DNA of 64,000 nt from Lota lota (taxonomy: Eukaryota; Chordata; Actinopteri; Gadiformes; Lotidae): NCBI GenBank assembly GCA_026745465.1, contig JACYXH010000359.1, forward strand, positions 571,501-635,500. Direction: 5' to 3'. The position numbers were made by a program, and so were the translations under genes. The notes under the pieces were generated by a model, which was given only the letters and a program-made list of their open reading frames with translations, did not search any database and was not told where the DNA came from. Below are positions 33,320 to 44,505 of the stretch, in pieces (within the stretch, counting starts at the first letter, position 1; every line of letters begins with the position of its first letter).

Positions 33320-34250
33320 TTGCCTAAGAAGCAAATGCCACCTTTAGATGGCCAACCCTATTATCACTGCCACAGAAAGTGTGAAGATCCTCTGCCGAAG
33401 GTGGTGCTCACAGCGCAGGAGGCAAGTGATATTTTTGATGAGTGCTCCCAGGGTGGAGTGGAGAAAACCTTGCACTCAATACTCCAGAGGTATTACTGGC
33501 CAGGAATGAAGGAGGACATCAATAATTGGGTGAGTGCAGTTGTAACATTAATGAATAAAATCGTTATTGAAAAATGTAACTGCTGTTGAAAAATGTGACC
33601 TCTCAGACACGTTTTTCTATTTGTACTTTGTTAAGATGCCAGGTGCCATCAGTGTCAAAAAATTAAGGGCTGTATAAAAGAAACCACTCACTATCAGCCT
33701 ATAGAGGTAACTATCACTAAATGTTGCAGTACAGCATGAAATTATTTGATGATTGGAATTCAGCCTTTGGTTGCATTTCAGGTTTCACAACCCTTTGAGC
33801 TGGTAGGGATGGATCTTGTAGGCAAACTGAAGTACACCAAGAATGGCCGCAACAACTTTTGTGTGATGTTGGACTACTACACCAAATGGCTTAAGGAGAG
33901 ATAGGATGTACCCTCTACAAACAAAAAAAGCTGAAGAGGTGGCTGGGTGCATTGTTGACTTTAAAAATAAAATGGGGTATGGGCACTCAAGTGCATTCTT
34001 ACAGACAGGGGAAGGGAATTTGTGAACAAGGTACATTTATTTCAAATAATCTTGTGACAGACCTCTTGGCCTTATTGAGATCTACTATGGTTTATGGATG
34101 CCATGATCGTTATTTTTCTAAGTAGCATGTAACTCTGTTATAGGTAAACAGTGAGTTGTGTGGCTAATTGGGCCCTACCCGGAGATTATGTGCTCCCTAC
34201 CGCCCACAAATCAACGGCTTGGTGGAAAGACTGAATGGCATGGGACATGG
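33320..34250 (+). pseudogene. Ginger/KRBA2-like integrase gene, exons 1-4 (decayed)
   Basis: Four integrase pieces are separated by introns with consensus-like sites. Piece 1 (to 33530, donor GTGAGT) has EKTLHSILQRYYWPGMKEDINNW, a zinc-finger part. Piece 2 (33636-33706, donor GTAACT) has RCHQCQKIKG, the Cys-x2-Cys. Piece 3 (33782-34030, acceptor TTTCAG, donor GTACAT) has FELVGMDLVGKL with the first Asp and, in another frame, CILTDRGREFVNK with the second. Piece 4 (34144-34250, donor GTGAGC) has APYRPQINGLVERLNG with the Glu. The family is the Gypsy-type integrase found in Ginger DNA transposons and in host genes such as GIN1 and KRBA2. A stop (TAG) at 33902, a stop in piece 4 and frameshifts show decay. 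The gene resumes at 39995 after a Tc1 insertion in intron 4. Confidence 0.75.
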
Positions 34251-34529
34251 GTGAGCATCAGCTTTTAATTTCAATGCTACAAAATAAACTGCTCGAAGAA
34301 ATAAAGGGAACACTAAAATAACACATCCTAGATCTGAATGAATGAAATAATCTTATTAAAAAGTTTTTTCTTTACATTGTTGAATGTGCTGACAACAAAA
34401 TCACACAAAAATTATCACTGGAAATCAAATTAATCAACCCATGGAGGTCTGGATTTGGAGTCAAACTCGAAATTAAAGTGGAAAACCACACTACAGGCTG
34501 ATCCAACTTTGATGTGATGTCCTTAAAAC

Positions 34530-34771
34530 AAGTCAAAATGAGGCTCAGTAGTGTGTGTGGCCTCCACGTGCCTGTGTGACCTCCCTACAATGCCTGGGCA
34601 TGCTCCTGATGAGGTGACGGATGGTCTCCTGAGGGATCTCCTCCCAGACCTGGACTAAAGCATCCGCCAACTCCTGGACAGTCTGTGGTGCAACGTGGCG
34701 TTGGTGGATGGAGCGAGACATGATGTCCCAGATGTGCTCAATTGGATTCAGGTCTGGGGAACGGGTGGGCC
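34530..34771 (-). pseudogene. Tc1 transposase C-terminal piece
   Basis: The minus strand carries the block reading SPDLNPIEHIWDIMS, the conserved end of Tc1 transposases around the third catalytic acid, followed by a Gln/Val-rich tail. It is cut off by the S2 LTR at 34772. Confidence 0.75.
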
Positions 34772-35290
34772 TGTTACACCATCCTCTGCCTCCACCTAGC
34801 TGCGCCGGCTGCTACTACACCATGTGCCTTTGTTTACATTCCGTCATCAATCTTCCACTTGCACTCCGTTCTCCACTCCTGTCTTCAATTTACAATCAAC
34901 GCACCCTACTTCTTCCCCATTCAACAAGCAGCCGGCGCCAGTTCGTTGTTACGCTTCACTAAGTTAGTACCTCGTTCCAGCTCTCTAGTTTTCGTACTCG
35001 GTTCCTGCCTGTCTAACCCGCTTGTCCTTCTTCCCTAGTCTTCCCGATCTCATCCCGACTCCCACCCCGCTCGTCTGATCGCCTTCCCTGCCAAAGACCA
35101 CTCGCCTGCCTGACCACCCTCTTGTCTACGTCCCTCGACCTACAGCCCCCTGCCTGCCAACGAACCCCTGCTTGCCTGACTATCCGCCTGCCTTGTCCTT
35201 GCCTGTACTTTTGTTAAATAAATCCCTTTCGACCCCGCTCCATCTCTGTCTCGGTGTCTCGCGTTTGGGTTCTAGTCTTGTACCTTAACA
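34772..35290 (+). mobile_element. S2 5' LTR
   Basis: TGTTACACCATCC to CCTTAACA, 519 bp. GCCAGTTCGT at 34937-34946 is the exact complement of ACGAACTGGC at 35293-35302 (self-priming). Confidence 0.88.
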
Positions 35291-35308
35291 GTACGAACTG
35301 GCCTAAAC

Positions 35309-36063
35309 ATGGACCCAGCAGACACAGGATCCCAAAACCAAGCCATCGCCAGTCATGGAGCGTTACTCGGACGTCACGACCGGGATCTGGAGGAGATTAG
35401 GACCGCCCTCCAGGGGCTTAATGCTGCGTTCCGAGCAAGTCAGATTCCTGTGCCAACTCCCGGTGTGCCGCTTATTCCCTCTGCTCCTCCCCAGCAAGAC
35501 AACCCCTTTGGATTCCCCCATTTTGGCCCAGTCCCTCAACGGGAAGAGACTCGCTTGGGTCGATCGCCGGACTGTACCGTTGACTGATTGTTTCCGGGAA
35601 CCACCGCGAGTCTCTCTCTACACGTGTTGGACTGTCCTCTCACCCCAGTTGTCTTGGGATTCCCCTGGCTGCAGCGTCATAACCCCCAGATGGACTGGAA
35701 GGAGAGTCGGATCTCTTCCTGGAGTCCTTTTTGTCTCGCTCAGTGCTTGCGTTCCGCCCAACCTCCTCACACTCTGGAGTCCAAGTCCCCACCATCAATT
35801 CCCTCCGATCTGTCATCGGTCCCGGAGATATATCATGACCTCTGGAAGGTTTTTAGTAAGACCCGTGCACTTTGTTTACCCCCCCACCGCCCCTACGACT
35901 GCGCGATTGACCTTGTTCCTGGGGCTCCCCTGCCCAGCAGCCGTCTGTACAATCTATCCCGTCCCGAGCGTGAAGCTATGGAGCAGTACATTCAGGAGTC
36001 ACTAGCCGCTGGTATTATCTGCCCCTCCTCTTCCCCAGTTGGAGCCGGATTTTTCTTCGCTTC
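35309..36063 (+). pseudogene. gag: S2 gag N-terminus fused to protease and RT start
   Basis: Gag starts at ATG 35309 (MDPADTGSQNQAIAS). At about 35500 a large deletion removes the capsid, zinc knuckle and protease active site and joins the rest of the protease (NGKRLAWVDRRTV) in another frame. The RT N-part follows ([41 protein letters not shown]). A solo LTR interrupts it at 36064. Confidence 0.8.
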
Positions 36064-36563
36064 TGTGAGGAGGCTACATGAGTCACCTCACTGGTTAACC
36101 ATGCACACCTGTGCATGGTTATGCCTCATTGGGCTGTGCCAAGTGGAACTGAGAGCAGAGGGGCTCTGCCAGGGATTTGGTTAAAAATGAGGAGAATGTT
36201 AAATGTTTATTGCTAACTTGTATCAGTCAGATGTGTAAGATAGACATGAGGCATTGGCTTGGTAATGATACGGCCAACAGCTATGGGGGATACCAAGGGA
36301 GAATAAACTGCAATGCTGTAAAGCACCCCTTTTGGTTATGAGGAATGGTGCAGGCCAAGGGGTATTTAGAGGGAGAGGTTAGTTTAGGTGGGGGTGATTG
36401 GCAGGGGAATGGCTGCTGTGTACTATGTTGTTTAAATGTGTGTGAGTAAATCCTGCCCTTTAAGGGCCTATGCATTCAACCCGAGTCTTGTTGTCTGTCC
36501 ACTACATCCGATATAAGCTGCCGACTACCATCCCACCGCTAGGGCCTAACGGCATGCCCAACA
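36064..36563 (+). mobile_element. Solo LTR inserted in S2 RT
   Basis: 500 bp, TGTGAGGAGG to GCCCAACA, interrupting the RT between FFFAS and KKDRSLRPC. It is flanked by GCTTC (36059-36063) and GTTTC (36564-36568), a 5-bp duplication with one change. It belongs to a different LTR family from the sushi-like copies. Confidence 0.78.
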
Positions 36564-37281
36564 GTTTCCAAGAAGGATCGCTCCCTCCGTCCCTGTATTG
36601 ATTTCCGTGGCCTCAATAATATCACGGTAAAAAATAAGTATCCCTTACCTTTAATCAGCTCCGCCTTCGTCCCACTCCACGGGGCGAGGGTATTCTCCAA
36701 GCTCGATCTACGCAATGCGTATCACCTAGTCCGCATTCGGGAGGGGGACGAATGGAAAACGGCGTTCAATACACCGCTCGGCCACTTCGAGTACTTAGTT
36801 ATGCCGTTCGGGCTCACCAACGCCCCAGCCGTTTTCCAGGCCCTTGTGAACAATGTTCTTCGAGATCTATTAAATCGTTCCGTATTCGTTTACTTGGATG
36901 ATATCCTCATTTTCTCTGGATCGTTGGAGGAGCATCAGGTCCATGTCCGGCAAGTCCTGCAGCGCCTTTTGGAAAATCGGCTCTTTGTAAAAGCCGAGAA
37001 GTGCGAATTCCATGTCACCTCTATCTCCTTTCTGGGGTACATCATTGGGCAGGGGGAGATTAGGATGGATCCCTCCAAAGTCTCGGCGGTCGCGGAGTGG
37101 CCCACACCCTCGTCCTGTAAACGATTGCAACAGTTTTTAGGGTTTGCAAATTTTTAATCGTCGTTTCATCTGAGGTTATGGTCAAATCGCTGCTCCCCTC
37201 ACCGCTCTAACCTCCACTAAGAGACCCTTCCTGTGGACATCCGAGGCAGACGCAGCCTTTCAGTCTCTTAAGAGACGTTTC
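36564..37281 (+). pseudogene. pol: S2 reverse transcriptase (middle and C-part)
   Basis: Resumes with [16 protein letters not shown], then [13 protein letters not shown] and [13 protein letters not shown], catalytic YLDD, and [22 protein letters not shown] is followed by a frameshift (extra T, about 37153) and then a CGA-to-TGA type stop in RRFI*GY. RT is inactive. Confidence 0.85.
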
Positions 37282-39141
37282 GTGTCGGCACCCATCCTCA
37301 TTCAACCAGACCCCTCACATCAGTTCGTGGTTGAGGTCGATGCATCTGACACCGGCGTGGGCGCCGTTCTCTCGCAGCGCTCCACCGGCGATCACAAGTT
37401 GCACCCGTGTGCCTTTTTCTCCTGCCGGCTTAGCCCACCTGAGAGGAATTATGATGTCGGGAACCGGGAGCTTCTAGCCGTCAAATTGGCGCTGGAGGAG
37501 TGGCGTCACTGGTTGGAGGGAGCAGAACAACCTTTTATTGTTTGGACCGACCACCGCAATCTGTCCTACATTCAGTCGGCAAAGAGGCTCAACTCCCGGC
37601 AGGCCAGATGGGCTCTTTTCTTTGGGCGATTCAATTTCACCCTTACCTACCGCCCCGGCTCCCGAAACGTAAAGCCGGACACCCTGTCCTGTCTGTACTC
37701 CCCCCAGGACCCCTGCACTGAACCAGAACCCATACTGCCGTCCACCTGCCTCATCGCTACACTCACCCTGGAGGTTGAATCCGCTGTACTCCAGGCACAG
37801 CAACAACAGCCTGACCTCGGCACCGGTCCGCCCAACCGGTTGTTTGTTCCTGACGTGGTGCGGTCCAAGGTACTCACCTGGGCTCACTCCACTAGACTCA
37901 CCTGCCACCCAGGCATAACTCGTACCTTAGACTTCGTTCGTCGACGATTCTGGTGGCCCTCCATGGACGCAGACGTCCGTTCCTTCATCGCGGCCTGCGC
38001 TGTCAGCGCTCGCAATAAGTCCTCGACCCGACCTCGTTCCGGCTTGCTCCAACCCCTGCCAATCCCCAGTCGTCCATGGTCCCATATAGCCCTGGACTTT
38101 GTCACTGGTCTCCCTCCTTCAGAAGGCAACACCACCATCCTTACTATCATCGACCGCTTTTCTAAGGCCACACACTTCCTAGCACTCCCCAAGCTTCCCT
38201 CCTCTAGAGAGACTGCAGACCTCTTAGTGTCCCACGTGTTCCGTCTCCACGGCATCCCGACGGATATCGTGTCGGACCGAGGTCTGCAGTTCAATTCCCA
38301 GGTCTGGTGGTCATTCTGTGCGGCTCTGGGAACCACGGTCAGTCTATCCTCCAGATACCACCCGCAGACCAATGGACAATCAGAGAGGGCAAACCAGGAG
38401 ATGGAGGCCGCACTTCGCTGTGTGACCAACTCCAACCCCTCCTCCTGGAATACTCAACTCCCCTGGGTTGAGTATGCCCACAACACCCTAATCAATGCGT
38501 CCACCGGCCTGTCACCATTCATGTCTTCGTTGGGATACCAACCGCCCCTGTTCCCTGCCTTGGAGGCAGAGATCGCAGTCCCCTCCGTCCAGGTCCACCT
38601 ACGCCATTGCCAGCGCACCTGGAAGCGCACACGTGCTGCTTTGCTCCGAGCATCCACCCGCTCCCAACACCAAGCAAATAAACACCGTCTCCCGGCCCCA
38701 CAGTATACCCCTGGGCAAAAGGTTTGGCTTCGTTCCAAAGATCTTCCCTTGAAGGGAGTCTCACAGAAACTTGCCCCCCGTTTCGTTGGTCCGTACGAGA
38801 TAGACTCCATAGTCAATCCCTGTGCCATTCGTCTGAAGCTTCCTCCGTCCCTTCGGATTCACCCGACTTTCCACGTCTCTCAAGTCAAGCCCGTCTCCTC
38901 CAGCCCGTTGTGCCCTCCCGTCCCAGCCCCACCATCCCCCCGGATGATTGACGACAACCCTGCTTGGACGGTGCGTCGTCTATTGGACGTGCGTCGTCGC
39001 GGCCGGGGTCATCAGTACCTGGTGGATTGGGAGGGATACGGTCCCGAAGAGCGCTCCTGGGTTCCCAGGAGCAAAATTCTCGATCCCTCCCTCATCACTG
39101 ACTTTCACCGCCAGCACCCTTCTCACCCTGTGCGTCCGTAG
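37282..39141 (+). CDS. pol: S2 pol, open 619-codon part: RNase H, integrase, chromodomain
   Basis: A long uninterrupted frame. RNase H begins with [15 protein letters not shown] and has [18 protein letters not shown] and VWTDHRNL. The integrase zinc finger keeps H-x6-H (HSTRLTCH) but has CAVS where Cys-x2-Cys is expected, so one ligand is lost. The triad is D at 38095, D at 38275 and E at 38383 (DD35E). GPY motif (RFVGPYEI), [11 protein letters not shown], and a chromodomain ([31 protein letters not shown]) ending HPVRP at the polypurine tract. The start at 37282 is only the first Met in frame; the natural protein begins in RT. Confidence 0.85.
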   Translation: MSAPILIQPDPSHQFVVEVDASDTGVGAVLSQRSTGDHKLHPCAFFSCRLSPPERNYDVGNRELLAVKLALEEWRHWLEGAEQPFIVWTDHRNLSYIQSAKRLNSRQARWALFFGRFNFTLTYRPGSRNVKPDTLSCLYSPQDPCTEPEPILPSTCLIATLTLEVESAVLQAQQQQPDLGTGPPNRLFVPDVVRSKVLTWAHSTRLTCHPGITRTLDFVRRRFWWPSMDADVRSFIAACAVSARNKSSTRPRSGLLQPLPIPSRPWSHIALDFVTGLPPSEGNTTILTIIDRFSKATHFLALPKLPSSRETADLLVSHVFRLHGIPTDIVSDRGLQFNSQVWWSFCAALGTTVSLSSRYHPQTNGQSERANQEMEAALRCVTNSNPSSWNTQLPWVEYAHNTLINASTGLSPFMSSLGYQPPLFPALEAEIAVPSVQVHLRHCQRTWKRTRAALLRASTRSQHQANKHRLPAPQYTPGQKVWLRSKDLPLKGVSQKLAPRFVGPYEIDSIVNPCAIRLKLPPSLRIHPTFHVSQVKPVSSSPLCPPVPAPPSPRMIDDNPAWTVRRLLDVRRRGRGHQYLVDWEGYGPEERSWVPRSKILDPSLITDFHRQHPSHPVRP

Positions 39142-39159
39142 AGGGGGGGGGGGGGGTAC

Positions 39160-39346
39160 TGTTACACCATCCTCTGCCTCCACCTAGCTGCGCCGGCTGC
39201 TACTACACCATGTGCCTTTGTTTACATTCCGTCATCAATCTTCCACGTGCACTCCGTTCTCCACTCCTGTCTTCAATTTACAATCAACGCACCCTACTTC
39301 TTCCCCGTTCATCCCGCCTGGACACATCCCACTTTCCATGTGTCCC
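39160..39346 (+). mobile_element. S2 3' LTR, truncated and chimeric
   Basis: Follows a polypurine tract with 14 G. It matches the 5' LTR to CCCCGTTCA, then switches to sequence like the end of pol (CATCCC, ACTTTCCATGTGTCCC) and stops where Tc1 resumes. S3 has the same junction in its LTR. Confidence 0.75.
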
Positions 39347-39664
39347 TCATCGGGCCCTCATACCACCCTCATGGAGTCTGTTTCTGACCGTTTGAGCAGA
39401 CACATGCACATTTGTGGCCTGCTGGAGGTCATTTTGCAGGGCTCTGGCAGTGCTCCTCCTGCTCCTCCTTGCACAAAGGCAGAGGTAGCGGTCCTGCTGC
39501 TGGGTTGTTGCCCTCCTACGTCCTCCTCCACATCTCCTGATGTACTGGCCTGTCTCCTGGTAGCGCCTCCATGCTCTGGACACTACGCTGACAGACACAG
39601 CAAACCTTCTTGCCACAGCTCGCATTGATGTGCCATCCTGGATGAGCTGCACTACCTGAGCCAC
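39347..39664 (-). pseudogene. Tc1 transposase N-terminal piece (paired-like HTH)
   Basis: On the minus strand the frame begins [20 protein letters not shown] and continues [20 protein letters not shown], then basic GGGRRRATT, and a second helix region ending [18 protein letters not shown]. This is the two-part helix-turn-helix DNA-binding domain of Tc1 transposases. It ends where S2 was inserted, so the DDE core is missing. Confidence 0.85.
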
Positions 39665-39994
39665 TTGTGTGGTTGTAGACTCCGTCTCATGCTACCACTA
39701 GAGTGAAAGCACTGCCAGCATTCAAAAGTGACCAAAACATCAGCCAGGAAGCATAGGAACTGAGAACTGGTCTGTGGTCACCACCTGCAGAACCATTCCT
39801 TTATTGGGGGTGTCTTGCTAATTGCCTATAATTTCCACCTGTTGTCTATTCCATTTGCACAACAGCATGTGGAATTTTTTGTCAATCAGTGTTGCTTCCT
39901 AAGTGGACTGTTTGATTTCACAGAAGTGTGATTGACTTGGAGTTACATTGTGTTGTTTAAGTGTTCCCTTTATTTTTTTTTGAGCAGTGAACAG

Positions 39995-40122
39995 CTCTGA
40001 AGCAGCTCTGAATAAAATGGTTTTGGAGCATCCCAATGCACAAAGTAACAAAGTACTCGCCATACTATTTGATTTATTGTAGGGAGGCCAGATACCCCTC
40101 TGAAATTCCAGACCACTGTCAG
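39995..40122 (+). pseudogene. Ginger/KRBA2-like integrase gene, continuation exon
   Basis: After acceptor AACAG at 39990-39994 one frame reads EAALNKMVLEHPNAQ and another HKVTKYSPYYLIYCREARYPSEIPDHCQ, the region after the integrase core in KRBA2-like proteins; donor GTACTA at 40123. The loss of the stretch between NAQ and HKVTKY shows an internal deletion. The gene is next interrupted by S3 (40259). Confidence 0.72.
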
Positions 40123-40258
40123 GTACTACAGCATATTTCTGTTTCTTCTAACCCGCTCACTCAGTCAGTCAGTCCCTCACTCAGGCTCTCACTCACTAAT
40201 AACTTGTACAAACCAATACTGCAGATCCAAGATTAACATCTGGAGACCATGGTGTCAC

Positions 40259-40623
40259 TGTTACGCCATCCTCTGCCTCCACCTAGCTGCGCCGGCTGCC
40301 ACTACACCATGTACCCTTGTTTACATTCCCGTCACCAATTTATCACGTGCACTCCGCTCTCCACTCCTGTCATCAATCTACAATCAACGCACCCTACTTC
40401 TTCCCCGTTCATCCCGCCTGGACACATCCCACTTTCCATGTGTCCCGGCTCAAGCCAGTCTCCTCCAGCCCGTCTGCCTATTGCCTGCCTGCCACTGAAC
40501 CTCTGCCTGCCCGACCACGACCTGCTTAACCCTAGCCTTTTTGTCAATAAATCCCTTTAAACCCTTCACCTATCTCCGCCTTGTGGTGTCCAGCATTTGG
40601 GTTCCCTGAGCTGTACCTTAACA
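40259..40623 (+). mobile_element. S3 5' LTR, chimeric and short (365 bp)
   Basis: TGTTACGCC to CCTTAACA. At CGTTCA (40406-40411) it leaves LTR sequence and runs through about 65 bases resembling the end of pol ([16 protein letters not shown] in translation), then returns to LTR sequence. The self-priming segment GCCAGTTCGT is missing. The primer site after it is ACAAACTGGC. Confidence 0.8.
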
Positions 40624-40639
40624 GTACAAACTGGCCAAC

Positions 40640-41341
40640 ATGGACCCAGCGGACGCCGACACCCTACATCAGGTAATCTCCCGCCAGTGTTCAAATTGCA
40701 GCCCCTCACCTACCCGTCTGATAGGTCCCGAATTGCCTTTCTGATTGGGGCGCTACGTGGTGAGGCTCTCGCCTGGGCTACGGCAATGTGGGAGCGCGGT
40801 TCAGAGTTCTGCTCCTCGTGGTCCAGATTTACAGAGGAGATGCGGAGGGTGTTCGATCACCCAGTCTGAGGCAGGGAGGCTTCGCAGCACCTCCTGTCAC
40901 TGCGCCAGGGAGCCCGAGTTTCGTACCCTCGCTGCAGAGAGCGGGCGGAATGAAGAGGCCTTATTGGGGGTCTTTTCGAGTGCGCTCAACGACTCCGTCA
41001 GGGACGAGTTGGTCACTCGGGAAGACTCCCCGAGTCTAGACCACTTGATTTCCCTCGCTATCCGTCTAGACAACCGGGTTTGCGAACGGCGACGCGAGCG
41101 CGCGCTCCTTTCGTCCCCGACGTCCCTCCCCTCCTCCCCTGCTGCTCCACAATCTCCTTTCCCGAGAGTCGCTCCTCCCTGTCGCGAGTCAGTGCCCCTT
41201 CCCGATCCCGAGCCCATGCAGCTGGGGCGCGCCCACCTGTCCCCGAAGGAGAGAGAGCGTCGCCTTCAGACCAGGGTTTGCATTTATTGCGGCCTACCTG
41301 GTAATTTCTTGTCCGCCTGCCCCACTCGTCCGGGAAAATAA
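40640..41341 (+). pseudogene. gag: S3 gag, broken
   Basis: ATG 40640 (MDPADAD) is followed by a deletion and frame changes. Capsid pieces are seen in two frames ([19 protein letters not shown], then [19 protein letters not shown] and [15 protein letters not shown]). The knuckle reads [14 protein letters not shown]: the histidine ligand is Asn. GGGAAAA at 41332-41338 is followed at once by the gag stop TAA, in correct phase for -1 frameshifting. Confidence 0.8.
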
Positions 41342-41995
41342 CTGACTCGCCAGTAACTCGAGGGATCCTGGCGAGTCGAACCCTCAGTCCCTCGGTTCCC
41401 CGTCCCTTGCTAGATTCCGTCCTCCTGTGGCGGTATCAGTCTCTCCCTCTCTCTGTGCTCTCTGGCAGATGAATCATTCATTGACAGAGAGCTAGTCAGT
41501 CAGCTTGGGATACAGACAACCCTCCTGGACTCCCCTATCGAGGCCCAGTCCCTCAATGGGAAGACACTCGCCCGGGTTGAGCGCCGGACAGTACCCGTTT
41601 CCCTAATAGTCTCCGGTAACCACCGCAAATCTCTTTCCCTCCACGTTATCGACTGTCCCCTCACTCCGGTAGTTTTGGGCTACCCCTGGCTGCAGCTTCA
41701 CAACCCGCACGTGGACTGGAAGGACGGTCGGATATCGTCCTGGAGTCCATTCTGCCTCGCTCATTGCCTACGTTCCGCACAACCCCCCCCATGTCTCTGA
41801 GTCCAGGTCCCAACCACCACCTCCTCCCGACTTCTCCTCGGTCCCAGAGGTGTACCACAACCTCGGGGAGGTTTTTAGCAAGGCCCTTGCCCTATCTCTA
41901 CCCCCCCCCCACCGCCCATATGACTGCGCTATAGACCTTCTTCCATGATCCCCCTTGGCCAGCAGTCGGTTATTCAATCTCTCCCGCCCCAAACG
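41342..41995 (+). pseudogene. pol: S3 protease and RT start
   Basis: The -1 frame after the heptamer leads directly into RGILASRTLSPSVPRPLL and WRYQSLPLSV, which precedes the protease. The active-site LLDSG is deleted with a frameshift. The protease body ([46 protein letters not shown]) and RT start (LFNLSRPKR) follow up to the S4 insertion. Confidence 0.8.
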
Positions 41996-42426
41996 TATTA
42001 CTCCGCCCACTGCCACCACCTAGTGGGCGCCGGCTGCCACTTCCCCACGTGCTTCTGTTTACCCACCTGTCAACAATCAGTAATCTACGCACCCCATTTC
42101 TCCACCGCACTTCCTATTAGCCGGCGCCAGTTCGTTGTACTTTCCACATGGTAGTATCTCGTTCCCGCAATATTGACATCCGTGAATTCTTCCTGCCTGT
42201 CCTAACTTACCCTTCTCCTGTATCCAGCTCCCCTCTGGATTCCGTTCCAGTTGCGACCTCCGCCTGCCCGACCACCCGCCAATCGCCTAGCCCCTTTCTG
42301 CCTGACTGTCCACCTGCCCACGATTAGCCCAGTCCCAATCTGTTGCCCAAAATTAATCCCTTTAAATCCACTCCTACCTCTGTCATCTGTGTCCTTTATT
42401 TAAGTCCCCTGTCTCGTACCTTAACA
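41996..42426 (+). mobile_element. S4 5' LTR
   Basis: TATTACTCCGCCC to CCTTAACA, 431 bp; the first TG has become TA. GCCAGTTCGT (42126-42135) pairs with ACGAACTGGC (42429-42438). Confidence 0.82.
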
Positions 42427-42442
42427 GTACGAACTGGCCAGT

Positions 42443-43360
42443 ATGGACCCAGCAAACACCGAGACCTTGCACCAAGTGATCTCCACCAGGGAACCCTTCT
42501 TGGGCAACACGACCAGGCCCTGCAGGAGGTGGCTTCTAACCTCAGAGAGGTAGCACAAGTGGTCCGTGAACCCCGTCATCTGCCGCTATCTCATCGGAAC
42601 CTCCACCTCCAGTCCCTGCTCAACTACCCACCTTCCGTGAGCCATCTGTTCCCGTCCCCGAGCATTACAACGAGGACCTGGGTTCCTGCCGGTCATTCCT
42701 ACTGCAATGTTCGTTGGTCTTCGAGCTTCAGCCAAACACCTTCCCCACCGACTGATCCCGTATCACGTACCTGATCGTAGCGTTGCGAGGCGAAGCACTC
42801 ACCTGGGCGACGGCAGTATGGGAGCGCGGCACTGACATCTGTTCCTCCTACTCTGCATTTACAGAGGATCACCCGGTGCGTGGAAGAGAGGCTTTGAAAC
42901 GTCTGCTAACTCTGCGTCAAGGGTCGCGGAGTGTCGCCGCTTTCGCGGTTGAGTTTCGTTCTCTCGCGGCCGAGAGCCGCTGAAACGAGGAAGCCTTGCA
43001 GGGGGTCTTTTCGAGTGCACTCAACGACTGTCAAGGATGAGTTGGCCGCTCGGGAAGACTCTCCTTATCTAGATCATCTGATCACCCTCGCCATCCGTCT
43101 GGACAACCGCCTGCGTGAGCGCCGCAGGGAATGGGCTCTGCACTCGATTCTGACGTCTCAACGGTTCCAGCCGGCGTTCTCATCTCCGTCCCACCTCGAA
43201 CCCACCTCCTTGCCCCAGCCAGAGCCCATGCAACTGGGCCCTAGGACCTACCTTACCCCGGAAGAGGGAGAGAGCATCGTCGCCGAGCTAACGCCTGCCT
43301 CTACTGTGGCCAACCCGGCCACTTCATTTCGACCCGCCCCGCTCATCCGGGAAAAGGAGC
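42443..43360 (+). pseudogene. gag: S4 gag, broken
   Basis: ATG 42443 (MDPANTET) starts a gag that is frameshifted repeatedly. Capsid pieces occur at 42783-42983 and 43020-43130 ([15 protein letters not shown]). The knuckle, in its own frame, reads [14 protein letters not shown]: the last Cys is Arg. GGGAAAA at 43349-43355 has the phase for -1 frameshifting. Confidence 0.75.
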
Positions 43361-44505
43361 AGCTCGACGATAATCCGAGGGGTTCTGGCGAGTCGTGCTC
43401 TCAATCCCTCGGTTTCTCGTCCCTTATTGGATGCAACCCTTTGCTGGCAGGAGCGCGCTCTCCCGCTCTCCGTCCTTCTGGACTCGGGAGCGTACGAGTT
43501 ATTCATCGACCAGGAAGTGGTTCTTCAGCTGGGGATCAACACCATCCCCCTAGAGGTCCAATAGAAGCCCAGGCCCTGAACGGTAAGCCGCTCGGCCGAG
43601 TGGACCATCGAACGGTCCCAGTAAACCTACGCATTTCTGGTAATCACCGTGAGTCTCTTTCCCTTCACGTGATTAGATGTCCCTTTTCCCCGATTGTGTT
43701 AGGTTACCCATGGCTTCAAACCCACAACCCCCACATTGATTGGAGTACTGGAACAGTGGCTTCCTGGGGCACTCATTGCCACGCCCACTGCCTACGGTCC
43801 GCTCAGTCCCCTCCGGCTCCAAAATCCATCACCGCTATCACTCTCCCTGAGCTGTCCGCCGTCCTCGAGGATTACCACGATTTGGGGAGGGTTTTCAGTA
43901 AGTTCCACGCCCTATCTCTGCCACCTCACCATCCCTATGACTGTGCAATTGACCTCCTCCCCGGGTCTCTTCTGCCTAGTAGCCGTTTATTTCACCTCTC
44001 TCGACCGGAGAGGGAGTCCATGAAATCCTATATTCGGGACTCCCTCGCCGCCGAAATTATCCGCCCGTCGTCCTCTCCAGTAGGAGTCGGCTTTCTCTTT
44101 GTAGGTAAGAAGGATGGCTCTCTCTGCCCATGCATCGATTACCGGGGTCTTAACCAGATAACAGTCAAAAACAAGTATCCACTACCCCTAATAAGTTCTG
44201 CCTTCGTCCCCCTCCATGGAGCTACGGTCTTCACGAAACTAGATCTTCAAAACGCCTACCATCTGGTCCGCATAAGGGAGGGGAACGAATGGAAAACAGC
44301 TTTCAATATGCCCCTGGGACATTTTGAATATCTAGTAATGCCTTTTGGCCTCACCAACGCCCCCGCGGTATTTCAAGCTTTAGTCAACGATGTCCTCCGG
44401 GGCATGTTGAATCACTCTGTTTTCGTCTACCTAGATGATATCCTTAAATTCTCGCAGTCATTAGTGGAACATAAACATCACATACGCCAGGTCCTTCAAC
44501 GCTTA
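43361..44505 (+). pseudogene. pol: S4 protease and reverse transcriptase, first part
   Basis: The protease active site [10 protein letters not shown] is present but out of frame with the body ([21 protein letters not shown]). RT is long and open: [47 protein letters not shown], and YLDD in [10 protein letters not shown]. It is cut at QVLQRL by S5; the RT continues at 46484 ([14 protein letters not shown]). Confidence 0.83.

Larger units (their letters stand above)
34772..39346 (+). mobile_element. S2: sushi-like chromovirus inside the Tc1 element, internally deleted
   Basis: 5' LTR 34772-35290, primer site, gag N-terminus fused to protease, RT with a solo LTR inserted, RNase H-integrase-chromodomain, polypurine tract, then a truncated and chimeric 3' LTR (39160-39346). 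GGGCC is present next to both outer ends, but several hundred bases of Tc1 are missing between the breakpoints, so this was not a clean insertion or was later rearranged. Confidence 0.85.
34288..39989 (-). mobile_element. Tc1-type transposon, split by sushi-like element S2
   Basis: Left end CTGCTCGAAGAAATAAAGGGAACAC and right end GTGTTCCCTTTATTTTTTTTTGAGCAG are inverted copies, the usual ends of a widespread fish Tc1 family. The transposase lies on the minus strand, with its N-terminal part at 39347-39664 and its C-terminal region at about 34530-34771. S2 sits between, and several hundred bases of the transposase, including most of the catalytic core, are missing. The flanking TA duplication is no longer clear. 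It lies in an intron of the integrase gene. Confidence 0.85.
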
